From NCBI GenBank assembly GCA_910579545.1, contig CAJTVI010000011.1, positions 40,880 to 51,408 of the forward strand: DNA of 10,529 nt. Reading direction: 5' to 3'. Shown piece after piece: positions 1-6,487 of this stretch. Position numbers and translations under genes: made by a program. The stretch is from an uncultured Oscillospiraceae bacterium (GTDB lineage: Bacteria > Bacillota > Clostridia > Oscillospirales > Ruminococcaceae). The notes under the pieces were generated by a model. It did not search any database and had not been told where the DNA came from. It saw only the letters and a program-made list of their open reading frames with translations. Numbering within the stretch: the first letter of the stretch is position 1; every line of letters starts with the position of its first letter.

Positions 1-324
1 AAGCCCGCCGATGGCGGGAAGGACGCCGCGCCGGAAAACGCCCCGGAGGCTGCGCCGGCGGATGGGACCCCCAGCAAGGCCCCGGCCGAGGGCGGGAACC
101 CGCCGCAGGACGGCGCAAACCCGTCCGCGCCGCAGGACGCCCCGGCCGCTTCGCCCGAAAAGCCCGCCGGGGCTGAGCCGGCCGCCGCGCCCGAAAAGGC
201 CCCGGAGGCCGCGCCGGCGCAAGCCGCCGCGCCCGAAAAGGCCGAGCCGGCCGCCACAACCCCGCCGCCCGCCGATGCGCCGGGCAGCGCCAACCAAGAG
301 GGAACCGATGGAACAGAACTTTGA
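1..324 (+). CDS. C-terminal tail of a Pro/Ala-rich protein (5' partial)
   Basis: Frame 1 is open from the window edge to TGA at 322-324 and encodes 107 residues, almost all Ala, Pro, Glu, Lys and Gly. A short motif recurs with variation: APENAPEAAPA (about nt 28-60), APEKAPEAAPA (about nt 187-219) and AAAPEKAEPAA (about nt 226-258). This looks like a disordered linker or tail, and no folded domain is visible. The frame at position 11 is also open but reads as an implausible Arg/Pro-rich protein, so frame 1 is preferred. The stop lies 14 bases inside the next gene, so the two are probably translated together. The upstream domain that would give the function is outside the window, and I cannot name the product. 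Confidence 0.6.
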   Translation, partial: KPADGGKDAAPENAPEAAPADGTPSKAPAEGGNPPQDGANPSAPQDAPAASPEKPAGAEPAAAPEKAPEAAPAQAAAPEKAEPAATTPPPADAPGSANQEGTDGTEL

Positions 325-1273
325 GCTGCTGGCCCAAAGCCGGGCCAACTACTACACCAAGGGCAGCCCCATCCAGTTTGTGCGGGTGGAGCTGCTCAAA
401 GGGGATGTCACCGGCGAGGTGGCGGTCTGCCTCACCTTTAAAAACGTGGCCCCCCAGCCTGTTTCGGGGCTGGTGGTGCGCTTTAAATGCAAAAGCCCGG
501 CCGGTACCCTGCTGTGCGAGGACGAATACTATTACGAGGGCATCGCCGCCGCTCAGGGCGACCTGTTTGGGGCGGACGACGCGGTGTATGTAAGCGACAG
601 CGCGGTGGGCAGCGTGGAGGTGGACCTGGAGCAGGCCTTCCTTACCGACGGCAGCGCTGTGCAGCTGGGCGGCTACAAGCGGGTGCGGCTGCCCGCGCCC
701 AAGGCCCTGCCCGCGCCGCTGGCGGCCTCGCTCTGCCAGCGGGTGGGCAAGGAGGGGCTGTCGGTGGTGCCCCAGGTGGTGGAGGACGGCTGGTACTGCG
801 CCTGCGGGGCCTTCCATCCCAAGGAGGAGGACAGCGTCTATTGCAGCGAGTGCGGGTGCGACCGCATCCTTCTGCAAAACTCCCTCTCCACCCTGCTGCA
901 GCAGGGCCAGAACCCGCCCGCCGAGCCGGACGAGCCCACCCGGGTGGTAAGCGGCATGCGGCCGGAGGAGCCCACCCGGATGATGCCAAAGCTTACCGAG
1001 CAGGAAAAATTTGCCCAGAGCTACCGCAGCCGCGCCGCCCAGCCGGCCGGCCGCGGGGAGTGGGAGGACGGGCAGGAGGACGAGGAGGTGCGGCCCTACC
1101 GGGGCCGGGCGGGCCAGTCCACCTCCCAGTTTGAGCTGGACCGCGCGGAGGATGAATTCAGCGAGGCAGACGAGACAGCCGAAAAGATCATCCGCTGGGC
1201 GCCGCCCATCACGGCGGGGCTCTGCGCGCTGGTGGTGGCCATCGGCTTTTTGATCTACCAGTTTGTACTGTGA
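308..1273 (+). CDS. Zinc-ribbon protein with C-terminal membrane anchor, 321 aa, function unknown
   Basis: The ATG at 308 is chosen because AAGAGGGA lies just upstream (296-303) and the sequence changes there from Arg/Pro-rich junk to a normal protein. Residues about 10-135 look beta-rich, with alternating hydrophobics and a conserved-looking TFKN..PQPVSGL stretch, possibly an Ig-like or FN3-like fold. Residues 163-186 form a zinc ribbon (C164, C166, C179, C182, with C184 adjacent). Residues 200-292 are polar and acidic, probably disordered, and contain two EPTR motifs (E209-R212 and E221-R224), each preceded by an acidic residue and followed by two hydrophobic residues. A single hydrophobic helix (about 297-320) ends the protein after R297, so the bulk is probably cytoplasmic and tail-anchored. 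It overlaps the upstream gene by 17 bp and is followed by a terminator. I do not recognise a named family; a sensor or scaffold role is only a guess. Confidence 0.85.
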   Translation: MEQNFELLAQSRANYYTKGSPIQFVRVELLKGDVTGEVAVCLTFKNVAPQPVSGLVVRFKCKSPAGTLLCEDEYYYEGIAAAQGDLFGADDAVYVSDSAVGSVEVDLEQAFLTDGSAVQLGGYKRVRLPAPKALPAPLAASLCQRVGKEGLSVVPQVVEDGWYCACGAFHPKEEDSVYCSECGCDRILLQNSLSTLLQQGQNPPAEPDEPTRVVSGMRPEEPTRMMPKLTEQEKFAQSYRSRAAQPAGRGEWEDGQEDEEVRPYRGRAGQSTSQFELDRAEDEFSEADETAEKIIRWAPPITAGLCALVVAIGFLIYQFVL

Positions 1274-1294
1274 CCCTGCCTATGGGCCCATGCC

Positions 1295-1327
1295 GCCCCC
1301 GGGGCTTTTCCCCCGGGGGCTTTGCGC
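1295..1327 (+). terminator. Intrinsic terminator after the zinc-ribbon gene
   Basis: A perfect 10-bp inverted repeat, GCCCCCGGGG (1295-1304) and CCCCGGGGGC (1311-1320), has the 6-nt loop CTTTTC and lies 22 bases after the stop codon. Only three T residues follow (1321-1323), so termination strength is uncertain, but the stem is very stable. Confidence 0.7.
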
Positions 1328-1492
1328 GCCAAACCGGGAGTGTCTATTTCAAGGAGTTTTAGGGTGCTAAGGCCGGGGGCGGGGGAGAGCCTCGAAAGGC
1401 TTTCGGGGAAGGGGTCCTGTTGCCTTGAGAGGCTGCTCCCACGCACCCGGCCGGCGGATATCGCTCCCCGGTTTGGACACTCCCGCCAAACC
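1328..1492. mobile_element. Candidate MITE: 149-bp element with 9-bp inverted ends and 8-bp direct repeats
   Basis: GCCAAACC occurs at 1328-1335 and again at 1485-1492. Directly inside these copies, with no gap, are GGGAGTGTC (1336-1344) and its exact reverse complement GACACTCCC (1476-1484). This is the layout of a transposed element with terminal inverted repeats and an 8-bp target duplication. The inverted repeat resumes at GGAG 8 bases further in on both sides. The interior has no ORF but folds in nested fashion: GGCCGGG (1371-1377) with CCCGGCC (1446-1452), GGGAG (1383-1387) with CTCCC (1436-1440), and two small hairpins (1388-1401 and 1422-1433). No transposase is present, so this would be non-autonomous. 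An alternative reading is a structured RNA or regulatory region whose repeats mimic insertion ends. Confidence 0.45.
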
Positions 1493-1519
1493 AAAAACTT
1501 GACATTTTGCCGGGGAGCG
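1462..1519. repeat. Inverted repeats overlapping the parE promoter
   Basis: CGCTCCCCGG (1462-1471) is exactly complementary to CCGGGGAGCG (1510-1519). A second dyad, GGTTTGG (1470-1476) and CCAAACC (1486-1492), is nested inside. The right arm of the outer repeat lies in the spacer between the -35 and -10 boxes. It could be an operator, a cruciform-prone site sensitive to supercoiling, or a by-product of the adjacent MITE-like element. Confidence 0.5.
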
Positions 1520-1527
1520 TGTTTAAT
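1499..1527 (+). promoter_or_regulatory. Sigma-A type promoter for the topoisomerase operon
   Basis: TTGACA (1499-1504, perfect -35) is followed after exactly 17 bases by TTTAAT (1522-1527, 5 of 6 to the -10 consensus). Transcription would start near 1534, leaving a GC-rich leader of about 85 nt before the ATG at 1619. It stands out clearly in otherwise GC-rich sequence. Confidence 0.8.
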
Positions 1528-1618
1528 AAAAAGGCTTGCCCCGCCCAGCCGGAAAGGCCGGGCGCGGGGCCGGGGGCCCCTTTCCCATCAACCTTGCGGC
1601 ACAACGGAGGCAGACAGC

Positions 1619-3607
1619 ATGGCAAAAAAACAGGCCGGCCAGGCCTACGACAACGAGAGCATCACCAGCCTCAAGGGGGCCGACCGGGTGCGCAAGCGCC
1701 CGGCGGTCATTTTTGGGTCGGACGGGGTGGAGGGCTGCGCCCATTCCATCTTTGAGATCCTCTCCAATTCCATCGACGAGGCCCGCGAGGGCTACGGCAG
1801 CCGGATCATCCTCACCCGCTTTGCGGACGGCAGCATCCAGGTGGAGGACTTTGGCCGCGGCATGCCGGTGGACTACAACAAAAACGAGCAGCGCTACAAC
1901 TGGGAGCTGCTTTTCTGCGAGATGTACGCGGGCGGCAAATACACCGCCGGCGAGGACAACTACGAGTATTCCCTCGGTCTCAACGGCCTGGGGCTCTGCG
2001 CCACCCAGTACGCCAGCGAGTGGATGACCGCCGACGTCTACCGGGACGGCGTTCACTACCACCTGGACTTTGCCAAGGGCGAAAACGTGGGGGGCTTACA
2101 GCAGCAGCCGCTGGCCAAAAAGCGCACCGGCAGCGTTATCCGCTGGAAGCCGGACGCCGAGGTGTTTACCGACGTCAACGTGCCCAGCGAATACTACCTC
2201 GATGTGATGAAGCGGCAGGCGGTGGTCAACGCCGGGCTTACCCTCGTGTTCCGGGATGAGGGCGGCCCGGAGCCCCAAACCACCGAGTTTTACTACGAGC
2301 ACGGCATCCAGGACTATGTGGAGGAGCTGGCCGGCCCCGACGCCCTGACCCCGGTGCAGTACTGGGAGTCCGCCGCCGCCGGCCGCGACCGGGCGGACCA
2401 GCCCGAATACCGGGTGCGCATGAGCGCGGCCTTCTGCTTTTCCAACAAGACCCAGCTGCTGGAATACTACCACAACTCCAGCTTCCTCGAGCACGGCGGC
2501 AGCCCGGACCGGGCGGTGCGCACCGCCTTTGTGGGCCAGATCGACGCCTACCTCAAGGCCAGGGGCCTCTACAAAAAGGGCGAGAGCAAGATCACCTTTG
2601 CCGACGTGCAGGACTGCCTCGTATATGTTTCCAGCAGCTTTTCCACCCGCACCAGCTACGAAAACCAGACCAAAAAGGCCATCACCAACAAGTTTGTGGC
2701 CCAGGCCCTCACCGAGTTCCTGCGCCACAACTTAGAGGTGTACTTCCTTGAAAAGCCGGAGGAGGCCCAGCGGCTCTGCCAGCAGGTGCTCATCAACAAG
2801 CAAAGCCGCGAGCACGCCGAAAAAACCCGTCAGTCCATCAAAAAAACCATGGCCAGCCAGCTGGATATCGCCAACCGGGTGCAGAAGTTTGTGGACTGCC
2901 GCACCCGGGACGTCTCCCGCCGCGAGCTCTATATCGTGGAGGGCGACTCGGCCATGGGCGCGGTCAAAACCAGCCGGGACTCCGAGTTCCAGGCCATCAT
3001 GCCCATCCGGGGCAAGATCTTAAACTGCCTCAAGGCCGATTACGACCGCATCTTTAAGTCGGACATCATCACCGACCTTATCCGGGTGCTGGGCTGCGGG
3101 GTCGAGCTGGGGGGCAAGAGCAAAAAGGACCTTGCCACCTTCGACCTTAACAGCCTGCGGTTTTCCAAGATCATCATCTGCACCGACGCGGATGTGGACG
3201 GCTACCAGATCCGCACCCTTGTGCTCACCATGCTCTACCGGCTGGTGCCCACCCTGATCGAAAAGGAATACGTCTATATTGCCGAGAGCCCGCTCTACGA
3301 GATCGGCACCAAATCCAAGACCTATTTTGCCTACACCGAGCAGGAAAAGGCAGACATCTTAGGCCGGATCGGCGGCAAAGAAAAGCCGTCCATCCAGCGC
3401 AGCAAGGGCCTGGGCGAAAACGACCCCGAGATGATGTGGCTCACCACCATGAGCCCGGACAGCCGCCGGCTGATCCTGGTCAAGCCCGAGGACGCCGCCG
3501 CCACCGCCGCCATGTTCGATCTGCTGCTGGGCGACAACCTCGCCGGCCGCAAGGAGCACATCGCCCTGCATGGGGCCGAGTACCTGGACGACCTGGACCT
3601 CTCCTGA
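1619..3607 (+). CDS. parE: Type IIA topoisomerase, ATPase/Toprim subunit (ParE/GyrB-like, divergent clostridial type)
   Basis: This 662-aa protein is the ATP-hydrolysing and metal-binding half of a type IIA DNA topoisomerase, near the usual length of short GyrB/ParE proteins. The GHKL ATPase shows E46, N50, D53 and E54 in the N-box, DFGRGMP at 77-83, GLNGLG at 120-125, and QTK at 350-352 with the ATP-contacting Lys. The Toprim domain shows LYIVEGDSA (437-445), RGKILN (464-469), TDADVDG (522-528; D523, D525, D527) and QRSKGLGE (593-600). It departs from textbook GyrB/ParE in several places: RKRPAVIFGS for RKRPGMYIGS, and EGDSAMGAVKTSRD for EGDSAGGSAKQGRD. The start is set by GGAGG at 1606-1610; the frame is open further upstream but passes through promoter sequence. 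It is paired with the cleavage subunit downstream. The assignment as topo IV rather than gyrase rests on the partner's missing GyrA box and is provisional. Confidence 0.93.
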   Translation: MAKKQAGQAYDNESITSLKGADRVRKRPAVIFGSDGVEGCAHSIFEILSNSIDEAREGYGSRIILTRFADGSIQVEDFGRGMPVDYNKNEQRYNWELLFCEMYAGGKYTAGEDNYEYSLGLNGLGLCATQYASEWMTADVYRDGVHYHLDFAKGENVGGLQQQPLAKKRTGSVIRWKPDAEVFTDVNVPSEYYLDVMKRQAVVNAGLTLVFRDEGGPEPQTTEFYYEHGIQDYVEELAGPDALTPVQYWESAAAGRDRADQPEYRVRMSAAFCFSNKTQLLEYYHNSSFLEHGGSPDRAVRTAFVGQIDAYLKARGLYKKGESKITFADVQDCLVYVSSSFSTRTSYENQTKKAITNKFVAQALTEFLRHNLEVYFLEKPEEAQRLCQQVLINKQSREHAEKTRQSIKKTMASQLDIANRVQKFVDCRTRDVSRRELYIVEGDSAMGAVKTSRDSEFQAIMPIRGKILNCLKADYDRIFKSDIITDLIRVLGCGVELGGKSKKDLATFDLNSLRFSKIIICTDADVDGYQIRTLVLTMLYRLVPTLIEKEYVYIAESPLYEIGTKSKTYFAYTEQEKADILGRIGGKEKPSIQRSKGLGENDPEMMWLTTMSPDSRRLILVKPEDAAATAAMFDLLLGDNLAGRKEHIALHGAEYLDDLDLS

Positions 3608-3734
3608 GCAGGCCGCGCCGCCCGCGCCCCCCGGCGGGGCCGCCCGCGCCGCCCCGCGTCCCATTGCCCGGGAAAGGGCGGGACGCCGGCCCTGCCCGGT
3701 ACCCCCGCCGCAACAAAAAACGAGGTGAACACCC
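3608..3734 (+). other. GC-rich spacer between the topoisomerase genes with alternative hairpins
   Basis: This spacer of 127 bases has no recognisable promoter. It contains a 12-bp direct repeat, GCCGCCCGCGCC, at 3617-3628 and 3639-3650. It can form one of two competing hairpins: GCCCC (3626-3630) with GGGGC (3636-3640), or GCGGGGC (3634-3640) with GCCCCGC (3651-3657). There is no T-tract, so it is not a normal terminator. It ends in the RBS GAGGTG (3723-3728), six bases before a TTG start. Confidence 0.5.
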
Positions 3735-5984
3735 TTGGCAAAAAAACAGCCCAAAAAAACAAAGCCCGCCCGCCCGCAGCTGGGCGAGGGGGTCGAGATC
3801 CCCGCGGCCGGGGTCCTGGTCGAGACCCCCATCACCCGGATCATCGAGTCGAACTTTATGCCCTACGCCATGAGCGTCATCGTCTCCCGCGCTTTGCCCG
3901 AGATCGACGGCTTCAAGCCCGCCCACCGCAAGCTGCTGTACACCATGTACACCATGGGGCTGCTCAAGGGGGCGCGCACCAAAAGCGCCAACATCGTGGG
4001 CAGCACCATGCACCTCAACCCCCACGGCGACGCCGCCATCTACGACACCATGGTGCGCATGGGCCGGGGCAACGAGAGCCTGCTGGCCCCCTTTGTGGAT
4101 TCCAAGGGCAACTTTGGCAAGGCGTACAGCCGGGACATGGCCTACGCCGCCAGCCGCTACACCGAAGCAAAGTTAGAGCCCATCTGTGAGGAGCTGTTCC
4201 GGGATATCGACCAGAACACGGTGGATTTTGTGCCCAACTACGACGGCACCACCACCGAGCCCACCCTGCTGCCGGTCACCTTTCCCACCATCCTGGCCAA
4301 CAACACCCTGGGCATCGCGGTGGGCATGGCCTGCAACATCTGTTCCTTCAACCTCTCGGAGCTCTGCGCCGCCGCCATCGCCCTGATGAAGGACCCAAAG
4401 CACGACCTCTTTACCACCCTGCCCGCCCCGGATTTTGTGGGCGGCGGCCAGATCCTGTACGACCGGGACGAGCTGCAAAAGATCTACGAGACCGGCCGGG
4501 GCAGTGTGCGGGTGCGGGCCCGCTGGCAGTACCAGCAGCCCGAAAACATGCTGGAGATCACCCAGCTGCCGCCCACCACCACCATCGAGGCGGTGATGGA
4601 CAAGATCGCCGAGCTGGTCAAGGCCGGGCGCATCCGGGAGATCAGCGCCATGCGGGACGAGACCGACCTCAACGGCTTAAAGCTTGCCATCGACCTCAAG
4701 CGCGGGCAGGACCCCGAAAAGGTCATGCAAAAGCTCTTCCGCACCACCCCATTGGAGGACAGCTTTGCCTGCAACTTCAACATCTTAGTGGGCGGCCAGC
4801 CCCGGGTGATGGGGGTGCGGGAGATCCTCACCGAGTGGGCGGCCTTCCGCACCGAGTGCGTGCGCCGGCGCACCTTCCACGAGCTGGAGGGCAAGCGCAA
4901 ACGGCTGCACCTGCTGCTGGGGCTCAAGGCCATCCTGTTGGATATCGACAAGGCCATCCGCATCGTGCGCGAGACCGAGGAGGACGCCGAGGTCATCCCC
5001 AACCTGATGATCGGCTTTGGCATCGACCAGCCCCAGGCCGAGTTTGTGGCCGAGATCCGGCTGCGGCACCTGAACCGGGAGTATATCCTGCGCCGCACCC
5101 AGGAGACCGAGGCGCTGGAAAACGAGATCGCCCGGCTGGAAAAGCTGCTCGCCTCCGAGGCCGGGCTGCGCCGGGTGATCATGGACGAGCTGGCCGCCGT
5201 GGCGAAAAAATACGGCCAGCCCCGCCGCAGCGAGATCCTGTACGAGCTGCCCGCCGAGCCGGGCGAGGAGACCGAGCCCGCCCTGCCGGACTACCCGGTG
5301 ACCCTCTTTTTTACCCGGGAGGGGTATTTCAAAAAGATCACCCCGGCGTCCCTGCGCATGAGCGGCGAGCACAAGCTCAAGGAGGGGGACGAGATCACCC
5401 AGCGCGTGGAGGCAAAAAACGACGATTGGCTGCTGTTTTTTACCAACAAACAGCAGGTATATAAGTGCCGCGCCGCCGATTTTGCCGACACCAAGGCAAG
5501 CAATATGGGCGAGTATGTGCCGGTGGCCCTGGGCATGGAGCCGGAGGAGGCGGCCATCGCCATGGTGGTCACGGCCGATTACGCCGGGCACCTGCTCTTT
5601 TTCTACCAAAACGGCAAGTGCGCCAAGGTACCGCTGGCCAGCTACGCCACCAAGCAGAACCGCAAAAAGCTGCTGGGGGCCTTCAGCGGCAAGGCCGAAC
5701 TGGCGGCGCTGCTGCCGCTGACAGAGGAGACCGAGCTGGCCCTGCGCACCAACGCCGGGCGGCTGCTGCTGGTGGGCAGCGCCCAGATCCCGGCCAAGGC
5801 CACCCGGGACACCGCCGGTGTCTCGGTGATCACCCTCAAAAAAAACCAGCGCATCGAAAGCGTCCTGCCCGCCGCCGGCCTCGAGCTGGCAAACCCCCAC
5901 CGCTACCGGGTGCGCACCCTGCCGGCGGCCGGGGCCATCCTGCGGCCGGAGGACACCGCCGAGCAGACCCAGCTTACCCTGTGA
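3735..5984 (+). CDS. parC: Type IIA topoisomerase, DNA-cleavage subunit (ParC/GyrA-like, divergent clostridial type)
   Basis: This 749-aa breakage-rejoining subunit starts at TTG, supported by GAGGTG at 3723-3728 and by an MAKKQ N-terminus like that of its partner. The catalytic tyrosine is Y142 in AASRYTEAKL, with R141 beside it. The winged-helix region carries HLNPHGDAAIYDTMVRM (93-109). The residue equivalent to E. coli GyrA Ser83 is Ala100, while the Asp87 equivalent is kept as D104. GIAVGMACNI (193-202) matches the conserved core. A coiled-coil tower spans about 375-495, including RRRTFHELEGKRKRLHLL. From about 520 the protein forms a degenerate beta-propeller C-terminal domain; the GyrA box (QRRGGRG) expected near 540-550 is absent, which argues against gyrase-type DNA wrapping. 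It probably forms an A2B2 enzyme with the upstream product for relaxation or decatenation. The lack of a promoter in the gap suggests an operon. Confidence 0.92.
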   Translation: MAKKQPKKTKPARPQLGEGVEIPAAGVLVETPITRIIESNFMPYAMSVIVSRALPEIDGFKPAHRKLLYTMYTMGLLKGARTKSANIVGSTMHLNPHGDAAIYDTMVRMGRGNESLLAPFVDSKGNFGKAYSRDMAYAASRYTEAKLEPICEELFRDIDQNTVDFVPNYDGTTTEPTLLPVTFPTILANNTLGIAVGMACNICSFNLSELCAAAIALMKDPKHDLFTTLPAPDFVGGGQILYDRDELQKIYETGRGSVRVRARWQYQQPENMLEITQLPPTTTIEAVMDKIAELVKAGRIREISAMRDETDLNGLKLAIDLKRGQDPEKVMQKLFRTTPLEDSFACNFNILVGGQPRVMGVREILTEWAAFRTECVRRRTFHELEGKRKRLHLLLGLKAILLDIDKAIRIVRETEEDAEVIPNLMIGFGIDQPQAEFVAEIRLRHLNREYILRRTQETEALENEIARLEKLLASEAGLRRVIMDELAAVAKKYGQPRRSEILYELPAEPGEETEPALPDYPVTLFFTREGYFKKITPASLRMSGEHKLKEGDEITQRVEAKNDDWLLFFTNKQQVYKCRAADFADTKASNMGEYVPVALGMEPEEAAIAMVVTADYAGHLLFFYQNGKCAKVPLASYATKQNRKKLLGAFSGKAELAALLPLTEETELALRTNAGRLLLVGSAQIPAKATRDTAGVSVITLKKNQRIESVLPAAGLELANPHRYRVRTLPAAGAILRPEDTAEQTQLTL

Positions 5985-5986
5985 CC

Positions 5987-6027
5987 GGGCGCTGCCCGCT
6001 GGCAGCCGGATGCAGCGCGCCCTTTTT
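5987..6027 (+). terminator. Intrinsic terminator after parC
   Basis: GGGCGCTGC (5987-5995) pairs with GCA (6012-6014) and GCGCCC (6017-6022), leaving a 2-base bulge, and is followed at once by five T residues (6023-6027). A competing internal hairpin, GCTGCC-CGCT-GGCAGC (5991-6006), lies inside. It starts 2 bases after the parC stop. Confidence 0.7.
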
Positions 6028-6038
6028 GCAAAATGCTG

Positions 6039-6067
6039 TTGCATTTGCGCGGCGGGTATGCTATGAT
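6039..6067 (+). promoter_or_regulatory. secG promoter with extended -10
   Basis: TTGCAT (6039-6044, -35) is separated by 17 bases from TATGAT (6062-6067, -10), which is preceded by TGC, giving an extended -10 element. The predicted start is near 6074. A strong RBS, AAGGAG (6091-6096), and the secG ATG (6106) follow. It sits in an AT-rich patch just after the parC terminator. Confidence 0.85.
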
Positions 6068-6105
6068 GTTTTTTGTATCATAAACATGGTAAGGAGCGTA
6101 TACAC

Positions 6106-6354
6106 ATGAGTGTTTTCGAGATCATCTGCGGCGTTGTGCTGATCGTGGCCGCGCTGTGCATCATTGTGCTCACCATGGCGCAGGAGTCCAAGGGGCGGGG
6201 CCTCTCGGGCGCGATCATGGGCGAGGGCGGCCAGATGGAGGCCGGCCGCAGCCGCGGCATTGATGCACGGATGGCCCAATGGACCAAAATTGCCGGCGTT
6301 GCGTTTGTTGCGGTCACCATCCTGGTAAGCGTTTTGAGCGCAAGGCTGGGGTAA
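6106..6354 (+). CDS. secG: Protein translocase subunit SecG
   Basis: This 82-aa protein has the full SecG layout: a first membrane helix (about residues 4-24), the hallmark QESKGRGLSG loop (26-35) with a glycine-rich stretch to about 51, and a second membrane helix (about 60-79). SecG is the small non-essential subunit of the SecYEG channel in the plasma membrane and stimulates SecA-driven export. The ATG at 6106 is chosen because AAGGAG lies at 6091-6096; an in-frame ATG at 6073 falls before the RBS and near the predicted transcript start. The gene is monocistronic by its own promoter and terminator. Placement just upstream of rnr is a conserved gene order in Firmicutes. Confidence 0.95.
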   Translation: MSVFEIICGVVLIVAALCIIVLTMAQESKGRGLSGAIMGEGGQMEAGRSRGIDARMAQWTKIAGVAFVAVTILVSVLSARLG

Positions 6355-6363
6355 AAGCAGATC

Positions 6364-6393
6364 AAAAGCCCGCGCGAGCGGGCTTTTTCTTTT
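6364..6393 (+). terminator. Intrinsic terminator after secG
   Basis: The stem AAAAGCCCGC (6364-6373) and GCGGGCTTTT (6378-6387) has the GCGA tetraloop (6374-6377) and continues into a T-rich run to 6393. The A-tract on one side and T-tract on the other allow it to work in both directions. It begins 9 bases after the secG stop. Confidence 0.9.
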
Positions 6394-6398
6394 GAAAA

Positions 6399-6482
6399 GG
6401 GGCGCGGCGGCCAGGGCCGCGCGCCCGCAGGGTAAGGCCCCTCGTCCGGCGGAGAGGAGGGGCAGGGCAGAGCGGAGGAAGG
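6399..6482 (+). promoter_or_regulatory. Structured leader and RBS of rnr
   Basis: Two inverted repeats precede the gene. GCGCGGC (6402-6408) pairs with GCCGCGC (6416-6422), extended by GGG/CCC across a one-base bulge. GCCCCTC (6437-6443) pairs with GAGGGGC (6457-6463). The RBS GGAGGAAGG (6474-6482) lies 5 bases before the ATG. I see no consensus promoter here; transcription may come from read-through of the secG terminator or from a weak promoter I cannot recognise. Confidence 0.45.
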
Positions 6483-6487
6483 TTTTT

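Noticed and set aside
11..1273. A single 420-aa protein starting at position 11
   Set aside because: The first 99 residues are an Arg/Pro-rich shadow of the Ala/Pro-rich frame 1. A proper RBS and normal protein sequence begin at 308.
1322..1618. N-terminal extension of the ParE-like protein
   Set aside because: The frame is open by chance in GC-rich DNA and runs through the promoter and inverted repeats. The RBS and family alignment support 1619.
4785..6044. Long open frame on the minus strand opposite parC
   Set aside because: It is a shadow of the conserved topoisomerase gene, with repetitive Gln/Leu/Gly composition and no domain.
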